Source: Hormoscilla sp. GUM202 (GTDB taxonomy: Bacteria > Cyanobacteriota > Cyanobacteriia > Cyanobacteriales > Desertifilaceae). From it: a stretch of 64,000 nt of DNA. Below the pieces are notes generated by a model. It saw nothing but the letters and a program-made list of their open reading frames with translations, searched no databases and was not told the origin of the DNA. Of the stretch, positions 43,963-52,401 are shown piece by piece. The number at the start of each line of letters is the position of its first letter. Position 1 is the first letter of the stretch. The position numbers and the translations under genes are program-made. The stretch is from NCBI GenBank assembly GCA_005518205.2, contig RFFC02000002.1, positions 124,001-188,000 of the forward strand, written 5' to 3'.

Positions 43963-44592
43963 TTAACTCATACCTACGCCTTCTTGGCTATAAGCTTGCC
44001 ACGCTAGTTCAACCAATCCATTGATAATAGCCGCTGCCACCACAGCACTACCTTTACGTCCTTCTATGCGAATGTGAGGCACCTGGGAGTCATTCAGCCT
44101 GTCTTTCGTGACATCCACTTCCACAAAGCCAGCTGGTGCCCCAATCACCAAAGCTGGTCTAATCACCTCAATCTCAATTAGTTCTACCAAAGCTGATAGG
44201 GCCGTCTGAGCCTCGCCGATAACAAATATCCCCTCTGGGTATCGTCGCGCCAAGGTTTCAATGCCCCAAGCGGCCTTAGTTTTTTCCCTTTGGGGGCGCG
44301 TCAGAGTTTCCATGCTGCAATAGACAGGGTTAGCAAAGGTGTTCTGGATAGTATGTACAATCCCTACCTGTACCATCGGCACATCTACCACAATAGTAGT
44401 ACGAGCCGCTAACGCAGCGGCCCCAGACTGTAAGGCTTGGTCAGAGAATTTGATCAGCGACTTATATTCAAAGTCAGCTGTGGCATAAATTACCCGGCGG
44501 ATAATCTCGTACTCCGCCGGTGAGAAGCTATGGGATCCAATTTCTCGGTCAATAATTGCCAGACTTTGGGCATCTGTTATGTGCCATTCCAT
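43963..44592 (-). CDS. cobH: Precorrin-8X methylmutase (cobalamin synthesis)
   Basis: 209 residues, the normal CobH/CbiC length. Recognisable parts: SFSPAEYEIIRRVIYATADF with the family's conserved ATAD, MVQVGI, the IGEAQTALSALVELIE segment and VIGAPAGFVEVDVTKDRL. The enzyme moves the methyl group from C-11 to C-12 to form hydrogenobyrinate (aerobic route) or the cobalt analogue (CbiC). Which route applies cannot be told from this gene alone. No cobalamin riboswitch was recognised upstream and no other cob gene is adjacent. Confidence 0.95.
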   Translation of the reverse strand: MEWHITDAQSLAIIDREIGSHSFSPAEYEIIRRVIYATADFEYKSLIKFSDQALQSGAAALAARTTIVVDVPMVQVGIVHTIQNTFANPVYCSMETLTRPQREKTKAAWGIETLARRYPEGIFVIGEAQTALSALVELIEIEVIRPALVIGAPAGFVEVDVTKDRLNDSQVPHIRIEGRKGSAVVAAAIINGLVELAWQAYSQEGVGMS

Positions 44593-44653
44593 ATAGCGAT
44601 TAATTGCCAGCTATCAGCTACTAGCTTATCAGAGCCTGGATCTAGTTGAGCAT

Positions 44654-45475
44654 TCAGGTTTCAGATGCCGAAGATTGGCTAATGGTGGGGGAAAGGTAGG
44701 CAACCATTACACCAAGCAGAAAACCCATCACATTCCGAAGTAGGGGCAGCCAATCCGTCGTCCTGGCTATCACCGGTCCTATGCCGAAGGCGATAAACAG
44801 GATGCCCCACAGGGGTGAGAACATCAAAGCCCACTGCCATGCAAACACCTGTCCTGGTTTCCGGGGAATAGCGGCCACACCACAGACCAGTCCGCCAATC
44901 ACCGAGGTAATCAGGGTGAGAATCCATTGTTCTCTGGGTAGTCCTGGCACTACTCGGCAACCTCCCCGAGACAAACAAGTTTTGACTGATTCTAGAGATT
45001 GAATGATGGATTGGTCTTCGCCATTCTCGCGCACGAAGAACTGGTTGCCATAACGGGTTTGCAACTCCACCCAGAAGGTACGAGGTAGGAGTTTGTAAAC
45101 CTCATCGCCGAGGTTAAAATTGAGGATATTGCCGCCTCGTAAGTCGGCAACCAGCAGCACAGTTTTTTCATTCAGGTCCCAAAAATCTGCGATCGCCCGC
45201 CCCGGCGTGCGGTCAAATTGGGTCAAAATTCGCAGTTTCCAGCCTGTTGACCTTTCAAATGCTTCTAATTCCTGGACCAGTCTTTCTTCTTGTATATCGG
45301 TCAGGGTTTTGCCTAAGTCTATTATCGGAGTCTGGCGATCGGGGAGTAATTCGGGATTATTATATGCACCGGCGGTTGCGGGGGCGTGAGCCCAGATTGA
45401 CAAACCCAGCACACCTGCCATCAGCGATACCAAAATTCTCTTAAAAAACTGCTTTTGCATAGGAAACTCGATCAT
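44654..45475 (-). CDS. psb32: TPM-domain protein, Psb32 homologue
   Basis: 273 residues. The likely start is 45475 or 45460 (MQKQFFKRILVSLMAGVLGL), giving a signal peptide cut near ATAGA. The TPM domain follows (PIIDLGKTLTDIQEERLVQE, GWKLRILTQFDRTPGRAIAD). Its C-terminal part is two or three membrane segments (WILTLITSVIGGLVCGVAAI, WGILFIAFGIGPVIART). Psb32 protects photosystem II and speeds its repair under light stress; it sits on the lumenal side of the thylakoid membrane. Usual cyanobacterial length and order. Confidence 0.9.
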   Translation of the reverse strand: MIEFPMQKQFFKRILVSLMAGVLGLSIWAHAPATAGAYNNPELLPDRQTPIIDLGKTLTDIQEERLVQELEAFERSTGWKLRILTQFDRTPGRAIADFWDLNEKTVLLVADLRGGNILNFNLGDEVYKLLPRTFWVELQTRYGNQFFVRENGEDQSIIQSLESVKTCLSRGGCRVVPGLPREQWILTLITSVIGGLVCGVAAIPRKPGQVFAWQWALMFSPLWGILFIAFGIGPVIARTTDWLPLLRNVMGFLLGVMVAYLSPTISQSSASET

Positions 45476-45585
45476 TACTTCAACAACACCCAGTGTGAGT
45501 CGTCGCCAAATTCCCAGATTTGTTAACGAAACTTTACACTTGTTTACTTGATTTTAATATTTTTTGCTGTGAGTAACGACTTCGT

Positions 45586-46257
45586 TCAGGATTCATCCCG
45601 CCGATCTACAGGTGCAGGCGGTGTCTCCTGGGTAGTGCTCCGTTCGCAATCGCTCCCAGGAGACACCGGTTGAGATGAGGGTCGGTCTGACTCTGGCTTC
45701 GGCAAATATTGACTGGGCAAATAGTCAGCCTCTCGCCGCGCTTGCGATCGCTCTGCACCTTCTAGATCGCCGGTGCGTTTATGACCGTCAGCTGGCTCAA
45801 AGTCGAGGGCAGTTCCAGCTGACGAAGGCAGAGGATTGCGCTGCGCGCACGCTACGCGATCGGGAGTGTGGCGATATTTAATAGCAGATTTTTTCTTTTT
45901 TGTCAAGGTTTTCCAGCCAGCCTTAAGGCCAGCCCAGACGCTTTTGGTAGTTACCTGGACTTTTTGTGCTTGCTTTTTAGCAGTATCGATGCTGTCATCG
46001 ACTTGTTGGACTACCTGAGAGGCACTTTGAACTCCTTTGTTCACCTCATCGGTGAGATCGCTGATTTCCAGACCGGTCAGACGGATGGACTCTAGGGTGG
46101 GAGGCAGTTCGCGGCTGAGAGTGTCAAAGAGCTTTTCGGCACTGCGAGCAGCTCTGGCCAACTCCTGTAAGGCGGGCAGGGCCGCCACCAGCACAGCGGT
46201 GAGGCTGACGGCAACCAGTAAGATAGATAGTCCTAGCCAAAAGAGGGGATCGAGCAC
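45586..46257 (-). CDS. DUF948-like membrane protein with repeat-derived tail
   Basis: 223 residues. One N-terminal transmembrane helix (FWLGLSILLVAVSLTAVLVA), then a heptad-rich coiled coil (TGLEISDLTDEVNKGVQSAS, VVQQVDDSIDTAKKQAQKV), as in DUF948/YoxC-type proteins. The tail from about residue 130 is low complexity and polar. Two repeat elements lie within it: a GCGCTGCGCGCACGCTACGC piece at 45838-45862 and a 50-bp hairpin at 45619-45668 encoding part of SPGSDCERSTTQETP. It is 9 bp from the YtxH-type gene, probably an operon (46677-45586). Confidence 0.75.
   Translation of the reverse strand: MLDPLFWLGLSILLVAVSLTAVLVAALPALQELARAARSAEKLFDTLSRELPPTLESIRLTGLEISDLTDEVNKGVQSASQVVQQVDDSIDTAKKQAQKVQVTTKSVWAGLKAGWKTLTKKKKSAIKYRHTPDRVACAQRNPLPSSAGTALDFEPADGHKRTGDLEGAERSQARREADYLPSQYLPKPESDRPSSQPVSPGSDCERSTTQETPPAPVDRRDES
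45619..45668. repeat. 50-bp hairpin inside the DUF948-like gene
   Basis: Perfect 14-bp arms (CGGTGTCTCCTGGG) around a loop containing TAGTGCTCCG and ATCGCT. The arm core GGTGTCTCC also forms a hairpin at 28818-28899. Confidence 0.85.
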
Positions 46258-46266
46258 AAAATTGAC

Positions 46267-46677
46267 CTACAGCGATGGTTCCTGTTGTTGAGAAAAAAGT
46301 CTATCTGTCTCTGATGGGGTGTCCCCAGGCAGTTGTTCATTAGGATCGTCGGACAGATCTTTGGGATCGGAGGCATACTCCTGAGAGAGTGCTTCCTGTT
46401 CCCTGGCTCCCGCCTCGATCGCCACCGCGATCGCCAGTCGGAGTCGTTCGAGAGTCTCCTCCAAATTGCGCAGTGTTGCTTCTGAGAGCTGGTCTGCCTG
46501 AATTTGGACATTTGCCGAGATATCCTCTGCCAACTCTGGCAGAGCTTCAGCTGATTTTTTCAATAACTGCCGCGTCTGTCGTCCGGACCGAGGTGCCATC
46601 AGGATGCCAGTTACACCTCCAATCACAGTACCTAACAACAGACCCCTGATGAATTTTCCAGAACTGTTTTTTGACAT
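46267..46677 (-). CDS. YtxH-like (gas-vesicle/stress type) small membrane protein
   Basis: 136 residues from ATG 46677 (MSKNSSGKFIRGLLLGTVIG); the frame is open back to 46746 but that part crosses a hairpin repeat. A short glycine-rich membrane segment (GLLLGTVIGGVTGILMAPRS) followed by SGRQTRQLLKKSAEALPELA is the YtxH pattern. The rest is an amphipathic helix and an acidic tail. YtxH proteins are small stress-associated membrane proteins of uncertain function. Probably co-transcribed with the DUF948-like gene. Confidence 0.8.
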   Translation of the reverse strand: MSKNSSGKFIRGLLLGTVIGGVTGILMAPRSGRQTRQLLKKSAEALPELAEDISANVQIQADQLSEATLRNLEETLERLRLAIAVAIEAGAREQEALSQEYASDPKDLSDDPNEQLPGDTPSETDRLFSQQQEPSL

Positions 46678-46740
46678 CTTAGGGCTAAGCCTCGCTGTAC
46701 TCACATTGATTTGGGGACTGCCGCAGTCGGAGAGCGCCTT

Positions 46741-46787
46741 CTGCATCTCGCGAAGGCCGCGCTACTCGCACTACCCAAGAGATGCAG
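46741..46787. repeat. 47-bp hairpin with GCGCTACTCGCACTAC loop
   Basis: Arms CTGCATCTC/GAGATGCAG, loop sharing GCGCTACTCGCACTAC with the hairpin at 41065. It is upstream of the YtxH-like gene. Confidence 0.75.
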
Positions 46788-46857
46788 CCCACCCCCTTCT
46801 AACTTACTTCTATCTTCTGCGATCGCAAGTGCGTCTGTGTATGGAAACCGAAATATC

Positions 46858-47223
46858 TCAGCGCCAATGCTGCTTACCTACAGCTGGTAAGCGGTAATTG
46901 GTCCGATTTTTCTGGAACGGTGGGGCCCGCCTACAGCCCCGATGGCCAACTCCCAGGACCAGACTGACAATGGCTAAAATCTGCTGCACTTGCTTGACTT
47001 GATTCATGAGACTGCGATACTGCCGCCGCAGGGCTGACGTGCCTCGTTGCCCTTTAATAATGCTATGGGGAGCAGGGTGGAGTATGGCATGAGTTTCGAG
47101 TTCGGCTGAGATTAACGCATCTGCCACCCGAGAGAGAGTTTGCCGCAGTCGCCAAACTCGGAAGGCAACGAACAGGCAGAGTAATGATATCAGTAGATTC
47201 AGAGCTATGACTATGTAGAACAT
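46858..47223 (-). CDS. Small conserved membrane protein
   Basis: 121 residues. N-terminal helix FYIVIALNLLISLLCLFVAF, a polar helical middle (RQTLSRVADALISAELETHA), then a second hydrophobic stretch near QQILAIVSLVLGVG. The last 25 residues (GHRGCRRAPPFQKNRTNYRL) are basic. No family recognised. It probably belongs with the two following membrane proteins (46677-45586), although a hairpin lies between. Confidence 0.6.
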   Translation of the reverse strand: MFYIVIALNLLISLLCLFVAFRVWRLRQTLSRVADALISAELETHAILHPAPHSIIKGQRGTSALRRQYRSLMNQVKQVQQILAIVSLVLGVGHRGCRRAPPFQKNRTNYRLPAVGKQHWR

Positions 47224-47378
47224 TTTTCACCCTTACTAGCGGCAGCAATGCTTTTATGTTTTAATTTCCCCGAAGAGTTAATCAGCCTACCGTAACGGAA
47301 TATGTCAATATTTTCCAGGGGTGGCAGCCGTTTCCGAGAGGGCATCTCTGGAAACGGCCCGACCGTCGCGACAAAATC

Positions 47379-48914
47379 ATGGTCAAATCTATGCTTTATG
47401 TTAATCCCGCTACTGGCAATGACAGAGGTGCCGGTAATCAATATTCTCCGTTTAAGACCCTGACCAGGGCACTCCAGCAATCGAGGGGCGAAACTAGGAT
47501 TCAACTGGCACCTGGGGTCTATAATCAAGCCAGTGGTGAGATTTTTCCCCTGATCGTGCCAGCTGGGGTGACAGTTTTAGGGAATGAATCGGACAAAGGC
47601 AAGGGGATTGTAATTGAAGGCAGTGGCAGTTATTTCTCCCGCAGCAAAGCCCGTCAAAATATTACCATAGAGCTGTCCGATGATGCCCAATTGCGGGGAG
47701 TCACTGTGACTAACCGGGCCGGACGGGGGACGGCGGTCTGGATTGAATCTACGGCCCCTTACGTGGCTAACAATACTTTAGCGAATTCGGCCCGGGAGGG
47801 GCTGTTTGCTACTGGTACGGCCCATCCCGTGATTGAGGGTAATCTGTTTATTAGAAATAACGCTAACGGGATATCGATCGCCAAAAATGCGAAGGGCGAG
47901 ATCCGTGGTAATGTCTGTCAAGATACTGGTTACGGGATTGCCATTAGCGATGATGCTGCGCCTGTGGTGGTTGATAATCGGATTTTTGCCAATCGCTCTG
48001 GCATGGTACTTTCTAATCGATCGCGTCCAGTCCTGCGCAATAATACAATTGAGAATAACTCGAAAGATGGTCTGGTTGCGATCGGTAATGCGATCCCGGA
48101 TTTGGGCAGTCCTCAAGATAATGGTGGCAATATTCTGCGCGGTAATGGTCAATATGATTTGCATAATGCTACTAAGAAGATGCTGGTCTCGGTGGGAAAT
48201 CAGATTAATCCTACCCGCGTGAAAGGCTCGATCGATTTTGTTGCCGTAGATCTGCCGATCGCCCCTACTCCCAGCCCCACTCCCACTCCCAACCCTACTC
48301 CCACTCCCACTCCGGCACCAGGCAGCGAAACTGGATTGACAGATATTGCCCGACATTGGGCGGAAGTCTTTATTGCTGCTATGGTTAGTAAGGGCTTTAT
48401 TAGTGGTTTCCCCGATCGCACTTTTCGACCAGACCAAAGCATCACTCGCGCCCAGTATGCCGCTTTGATTGCTAAGACTTTCCCATTGCTTTTTAAGCGA
48501 TCGGAGATTTACTTTTGGGATGTTGACCCTCGTTTTTGGGCCGCATCGGCGATCGGGCAAGCCTCGCGCATGGGATTTATCTCTGGTTTTCCTGATGGTT
48601 CTTTTCGTCCCGAGCATAATTTGACTCGCGTTCAGGCGATCGTCTCTTTGGTGAATGGTTTAGGCTTAACTGGGGGCAATACTAATTTACTTTTTGCTTA
48701 TAGCGATCGGGCCCAGATTCCCAGCTATGCTACTGATGAAGTGGCTACTGCTACCCAAAGGTGGATGGTGGTCAACTATCCTCAGAAGAATATACTTAAC
48801 CCCATGCTGGATAGCACTAGAGCTGAAGTTTCAGCCTTCATTTACCAGGCTTTAGTGGCCACCAACAAGGCTCCGAGAATTTCTTCTCCTTATATTGTCG
48901 AGCCTAACTTTTAA
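47379..48914 (+). CDS. DUF1565 right-handed beta-helix protein with SLH domains
   Basis: 511 residues. The N-terminal half starts LYVNPATGNDRGAGNQYSPF (DUF1565) and continues with pectate-lyase-like coils (NGISIAKNAKGEIRGNVCQD and similar). A proline/threonine linker at about 290-310 (PTPSPTPTPNPTPTPTPAPG) leads to three S-layer-homology domains: LTDIARHWAEVFIAAMVSKG, FWDVDPRFWAASAIGQASRM and the weaker YATDEVATATQRW. SLH domains bind cell-wall polymer or outer-membrane partners. No signal peptide is visible from this start, and no better start was found upstream in this frame, so export is unexplained. Confidence 0.85.
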   Translation: MVKSMLYVNPATGNDRGAGNQYSPFKTLTRALQQSRGETRIQLAPGVYNQASGEIFPLIVPAGVTVLGNESDKGKGIVIEGSGSYFSRSKARQNITIELSDDAQLRGVTVTNRAGRGTAVWIESTAPYVANNTLANSAREGLFATGTAHPVIEGNLFIRNNANGISIAKNAKGEIRGNVCQDTGYGIAISDDAAPVVVDNRIFANRSGMVLSNRSRPVLRNNTIENNSKDGLVAIGNAIPDLGSPQDNGGNILRGNGQYDLHNATKKMLVSVGNQINPTRVKGSIDFVAVDLPIAPTPSPTPTPNPTPTPTPAPGSETGLTDIARHWAEVFIAAMVSKGFISGFPDRTFRPDQSITRAQYAALIAKTFPLLFKRSEIYFWDVDPRFWAASAIGQASRMGFISGFPDGSFRPEHNLTRVQAIVSLVNGLGLTGGNTNLLFAYSDRAQIPSYATDEVATATQRWMVVNYPQKNILNPMLDSTRAEVSAFIYQALVATNKAPRISSPYIVEPNF

Positions 48915-48936
48915 GCTACCACTGGCAAGCATCGAC

Positions 48937-49077
48937 TGGTGTGGTCAAAACCCGTTGGTACTCGGCGGACCCGCCCTCACCCTAAAGGGCCCGGCTACAC
49001 GAACAAAGCCCGCCTGCGCGGGCTATATACATGTATCGGGCGATGCACCCGGCGATCAACTACTTATGACCACACCC
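48937..49077. mobile_element. 141-bp element, GGTGTGGTC ends, 9-bp target duplication
   Basis: Left end TGGTGTGGTCAAAACCCG, right end CTTATGACCACACCC, flanked by AGCATCGAC at 48928-48936 and 49078-49086. It contains GGGCCCGGCTACACGAAC and AAGCCCGCCTGCGCGGGCT. Same family as 8602-9356 and the nested 8947-9310. Confidence 0.88.
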
Positions 49078-49379
49078 AGCATCGACGGACTGAGAAACCG
49101 GGTTTCTCGCTGTTTAGCCCTCTGGTTTCCTGGGTTCTTTCTATGACCGGCACTACGGCTGTCCTGATAAATGGATAGCGGACTCTGGATCTGGGATTTC
49201 TGTAAAGGATCATTACAAACAACCAAAATTGTTGCGTAAGACGGATATTCTCAATCTAGTATGCTAAATTGATGCTAAAAGCACTAGGAAAGTAGACTAC
49301 GCAAGGGAAAATTTTTCCAGATTTATGAACCCATATCCTTTACTGGAGAGTGCGAAGTCCTCATACAATCCGACGAGCC
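49078..49379. other. Intergenic region, no gene seen
   Basis: Includes AAACCGGGTTTCTCGCTG (49092), a motif common near repeats, and otherwise undiagnostic sequence. Confidence 0.4.
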
Positions 49380-49750
49380 CAGATGAAATCCATAAAGACC
49401 GCAAGTACAGAACTTCTGCACTTATCTAACTAAACATCAGTCTAGGATTGTCAACTACGATATTTACGCCGCGTGCAACTTTTTCCAACCAACGAGATTT
49501 AGGGAGTTTTGAGAACAACATTTTCAGCCAAAGACCACCAAACCGTTATTCTTCCGTAGAAAGTTGCACATCGCGTATATTTATCAATCTTTGGGCATTC
49601 CGATTGGTTATGGAGAGGTTGAGTCTACGGTCAAACGCATTGCCTCTCGTCTCAAGCTCTCTGGGGCACAATGGCTATACGTTCGTCAGTTAACCAAATG
49701 CTTCGCTTACGCTGTGCTTATCTTAATGGCGCTTTTTATATCAGTACAAT
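49380..49750 (+). pseudogene. ISKra4-type transposase remnant split by a MITE
   Basis: Pieces read TKHQSRIVNYDIY before the MITE and QSLGIPIGYGEVESTVKRIA, SRLKLSGAQW after it, then (other frame) SVNQMLRLRCAYLNGAFYIS. This is the C-terminal end of an ISKra4-family transposase (GSGEVESTVK motif, here GYGEVES). Frameshifts lie near 49428 and 49678. The front of the gene is gone. Confidence 0.8.
49467..49575. mobile_element. 109-bp MITE (GTGCAACTTT ends), copy A, inside the ISKra4 remnant
   Basis: Ends CGCCGCGTGCAACTTT and AAAGTTGCACATCGCG, flanked by GATATTTA (49459-49466) and TATATTTA (49576-49583). It is inverted relative to copies at 52164 and 60299. Removing it restores the transposase reading NYDIYQSLGIPIG. 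Confidence 0.92.
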
Positions 49751-49898
49751 TACTTAGGGCAAAACTGGGATGCTCCCTTCTCTACTTCCTTCGCGAGATT
49801 ATCGATATATTGGTGGGTAAACGCTTCAAGGTTAAAAAACAATTTCGCCAATATGCGAGCCATGACCGAGGGGTAGGTGAGGGCGTAGGATTCTTCTA

Positions 49899-50318
49899 TC
49901 ATGGTTCCTGTGCTATTTTCCGAAAGTAGGTGCCTTGCACGGGGCCCGATAATCTGAGTTCCAGATTAGTCGGTCGCACCCTATTCAAAATAGTGAAATG
50001 TATCGCGCGTTTCCAGAGATGCCCACCATGTCGTGTCGCTCCTGCGCACGACATGGGTGGGCACTCTCGGAAACGCGCTTCGCCTTTTTTGGGGTATTCA
50101 ATGAAGTGGGTGTTGTCAACAATTTCAACTCGATTTAAGTCATTTCGCCACTCAGGTTGCTCCGACCAATTTGTCATTACTTCCCATACCCTTTCAATAG
50201 GGGCGTTAATTTTTCTTTCTACCCGTAGGTCTTGGTGTGCGGGTAAGGTTCTGCCCCATAGATAAACAATGGCAACAAATATCAGTATGGATAGGATAAT
50301 GATGAGGGTGATTTTCAT
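49899..50318 (-). CDS. SRPBCC-family protein with an in-frame palindromic insertion
   Basis: 139 residues. One N-terminal transmembrane segment (IIILSILIFVAIVYLWG), then an SRPBCC/START-like domain: VERKINAPIERVWEVMTNW, PEWRNDLNRVEIVDNTHFIE. After YPKKGEA come 24 residues (RFRECPPMSCAGATRHGGHL and four more) encoded by a 72-bp palindromic insert, after which the family sequence resumes (IHFTILNRVRPTNLELRLSG). The gene ends soon after GTYFRKIAQEP, shorter than usual, where transposon debris begins. SRPBCC proteins bind lipids or hydrophobic ligands; function here is doubtful. Confidence 0.75.
   Translation of the reverse strand: MKITLIIILSILIFVAIVYLWGRTLPAHQDLRVERKINAPIERVWEVMTNWSEQPEWRNDLNRVEIVDNTHFIEYPKKGEARFRECPPMSCAGATRHGGHLWKRAIHFTILNRVRPTNLELRLSGPVQGTYFRKIAQEP
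50005..50078. repeat. 74-bp imperfect palindrome inside the SRPBCC gene
   Basis: Arms GCGCGTTTCC...GATGCCCACC...ATGTCGTG and their complement with a few mismatches; loop TCGCTCCTGCG. The centre shares the TGGGTGGGCA theme of the intergenic palindromes. Confidence 0.85.
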
Positions 50319-50448
50319 TTGCGCTCGTGAGGACTAAAGTCGGACACAGGTTAAGAACTTGACGAGAATTGAACCGTTATCTAGTACCGGTAGCATCTGA
50401 CAGTGGGCAGGGCCCACCCTACTTTTCTGACCATTCGCCATTCGCAAT

Positions 50449-50571
50449 GGGTCTCCTGGGGTTTTGGTGATAATTTTTACTTATATATACGCCAAATCAA
50501 GGCTTTCAGGCTTTTTTATGGGACAAAATTGTATCTCAGTATACAATTTACACCACAAACCCAGGAGAGCC
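50449..50571. mobile_element. 123-bp MITE (CTCCTGGGTTT ends), copy 2
   Basis: Ends GGGTCTCCTGGGGTTTT and AAACCCAGGAGAGC, flanked by TTCGCAAT at 50441-50448 and 50572-50579. The inside matches the reverse of copy 1 (TTTATGGGACAAAATTGTAT against the complementary part), same total length. Confidence 0.88.
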
Positions 50572-50579
50572 TTCGCAAT

Positions 50580-50999
50580 TAGCAATTATACTCCAAACGG
50601 TCAGAAACTGAGCTTTTTAGGGCGGTAACGTTCTTCTCCCTCGTTCCCACGGCTCTGCCGCCGTCTTCCGCATGCTCTTGTCCTGAAGGACACGGCTGGC
50701 ACGCTCCGGGAACCCTCCGCTGCGCAGTGCCGCGATCGGTCCGCGGACGGCCCGAAAAATCGGCATGCTCCAGACACCGGCCTGGGAACGTGCGCTCGTC
50801 GTTCGCGTAGGCGTAGCCCGGTGCGCTCTCGCAGCGGAGGAGGCCCGGAGCGTGGAGGGGGCCCGGAGCGTGCAATCCCTTTCAAAGTCTAGTAATTTGC
50901 AATTATACTTTGATATTCGCAATAAAGCGGAACGAGAAACCATTGTGCCCGCAACAGGTTAAGATGCTAGTCTGACAACCCCTAAACCGGAAAGTGTAG
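50580..50999. other. Repeat-rich region upstream of pdhB
   Basis: No gene. Contains the CGTTCCCACGGCTCTGCC palindrome relic (50643), a GACACGGCTGGCACGCTCC and GAACCCTCCGCTGCGC relative (50688-50726), and the doubled 28-bp GC-rich repeat at 50828-50873. The last 100 bp presumably hold the pdhB promoter. Confidence 0.5.
50828..50873. repeat. 28-bp GC-rich dispersed repeat with a partial second unit
   Basis: CTCGCAGCGGAGGAGGCCC, GGAGCGTGGA, then GGGGGCCCGGAGCGTGC; the second half is duplicated. Confidence 0.8.
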
Positions 51000-51983
51000 A
51001 TGGCAGAAACATTATTCTTCAACGCCCTGCGGGCAGCTATAGATGAAGAAATGGCCCGTGACCCATCAGTGTTCGTGCTTGGAGAAGATGTGGGTCTTTA
51101 TGGCGGCTCCTATAAGGTTACTAAAGACCTGTACCAAAAATATGGCGAACTTAGGGTTCTCGATACCCCGATCGCGGAAAATAGCTTCACTGGTATGGCA
51201 GTAGGTGCGGCTATGACTGGGTTGCGTCCGATCATCGAAGGTATGAATATGGGCTTTTTGCTCCTGGCCTTCAACCAAATCTCTAATAATGCTGGCATGC
51301 TGCGCTATACCTCTGGCGGAAATTTCAAAATTCCCATGGTGATCCGGGGTCCCGGTGGGGTCGGGCGGCAACTGGGTGCGGAACATTCCCAACGACTGGA
51401 AGCTTATTTCCAAGCAGTCCCGGGTCTGAAAATCGTGGCCTGCTCCACCCCCTACAATGCTAAAGGACTGCTAAAATCAGCCATTCGCGACGATAACCCC
51501 GTACTCTTCTTCGAGCATGTCCTGCTTTACAACTTGAAAGAACACCTGCCACAACAGGAATATCTGCTACCCCTGGATAAAGCAGAAGTGGTCCGCACTG
51601 GCTCCGATGTGACTATTCTGACTTACTCTCGGATGCGCCACCATGTCCTGCAAGCCGTGAAAACCCTGGAACAAGAGGGTTTAGACCCAGAGGTGATAGA
51701 CCTATTATCTCTCAAACCCCTAGACTTTGAAACCATTGGCGCTTCTGTCCGCAAAACCCATCGGGTGATTATCGTCGAAGAATGCATGAAAACTGGTGGC
51801 ATTGGCGCAGAATTGATCGCCTCCATTAACGAACGGTTGTTTGACGAACTGGATGCGCCAGTGCTGCGGCTTTCTTCCCAGGATATCCCTACCCCTTATA
51901 ATGGCACCCTGGAAAACCTGACGATCGTCCAACCCCCGCAAATCGTGGAAGCGGTACAGAAAATGGCGACTTTACAGATTTGA
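51000..51983 (+). CDS. pdhB: Pyruvate dehydrogenase E1 component, beta subunit
   Basis: 327 residues, normal for bacterial and plastid PdhB. Pieces: [60 protein letters not shown], then the C-terminal transketolase domain with [17 protein letters not shown]. It forms the E1 heterotetramer with PdhA and decarboxylates pyruvate using thiamine diphosphate to feed acetyl-CoA synthesis. pdhA is not adjacent, typical of cyanobacteria. The 5' region is crowded with dispersed repeats. Confidence 0.97.
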   Translation: MAETLFFNALRAAIDEEMARDPSVFVLGEDVGLYGGSYKVTKDLYQKYGELRVLDTPIAENSFTGMAVGAAMTGLRPIIEGMNMGFLLLAFNQISNNAGMLRYTSGGNFKIPMVIRGPGGVGRQLGAEHSQRLEAYFQAVPGLKIVACSTPYNAKGLLKSAIRDDNPVLFFEHVLLYNLKEHLPQQEYLLPLDKAEVVRTGSDVTILTYSRMRHHVLQAVKTLEQEGLDPEVIDLLSLKPLDFETIGASVRKTHRVIIVEECMKTGGIGAELIASINERLFDELDAPVLRLSSQDIPTPYNGTLENLTIVQPPQIVEAVQKMATLQI

Positions 51984-52163
51984 TCTGGCGATAGTTTGTA
52001 GGGTGGGCATGGCCCACCAGATGCTACGGCTACTAGATAACTGTTCCATTGGTCGTAAGTTCTTACTTGAGAGCGGCAAATCTGGTATTACTTGCTTTTT
52101 GTGAGGCAAGTCCACTAAGCTTGAAATTAGCAGACCGATGGCTAGCCCTGGCTGCTAACTATA
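51984..52163. other. Intergenic region after pdhB
   Basis: A GTAGGGTGGGCATGGCCCACC palindrome relative (51999-52019) directly after pdhB may serve as its terminator. No gene. Confidence 0.45.
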
Positions 52164-52272
52164 CGCGATGTGCAACTTTCTACCGAAGAACAACGGTTTC
52201 TCGCTCTTGTGCTGAAAATTTTGTTCTCAAAACTCCCTCAATGGGGTGGATTGGAAAAAGTTGCACGCTGCG
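52164..52272. mobile_element. 109-bp MITE (GTGCAACTTT ends), copy C
   Basis: Ends CGCGATGTGCAACTTT and AAAAGTTGCACGCTGCG, flanked by TAACTATA at 52156-52163 and 52273-52280. The 28-bp GC-rich repeat (52287-52313) starts seven bases beyond the right duplication. Confidence 0.92.
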
Positions 52273-52286
52273 TAACTATACGCGCT

Positions 52287-52313
52287 CTCGCAGCGGAGGG
52301 GGCCCGGAGCGTG
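52287..52313. repeat. Copy of the 28-bp GC-rich dispersed repeat
   Basis: CTCGCAGCGGAGGGGGCCC followed by GGAGCGTG; adjacent to a MITE. Confidence 0.8.
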
Positions 52314-52401
52314 TTACGCCAAGAGCTTTGCAGGCTGTGGCCCGATCGCGTCATTTGATGCGCTCTCTTATACTTGCACAGATCTACAAAGGAGGAACGA
52401 T

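Noticed and set aside
43963..44720. Cobalamin riboswitch upstream of cobH
   Set aside because: No B12-box or matching architecture could be recognised by eye.
50579..50943. Three overlapping frames upstream of pdhB
   Set aside because: All cover the GC-rich repeats and read as Arg/Pro/Gly-rich junk without conservation.
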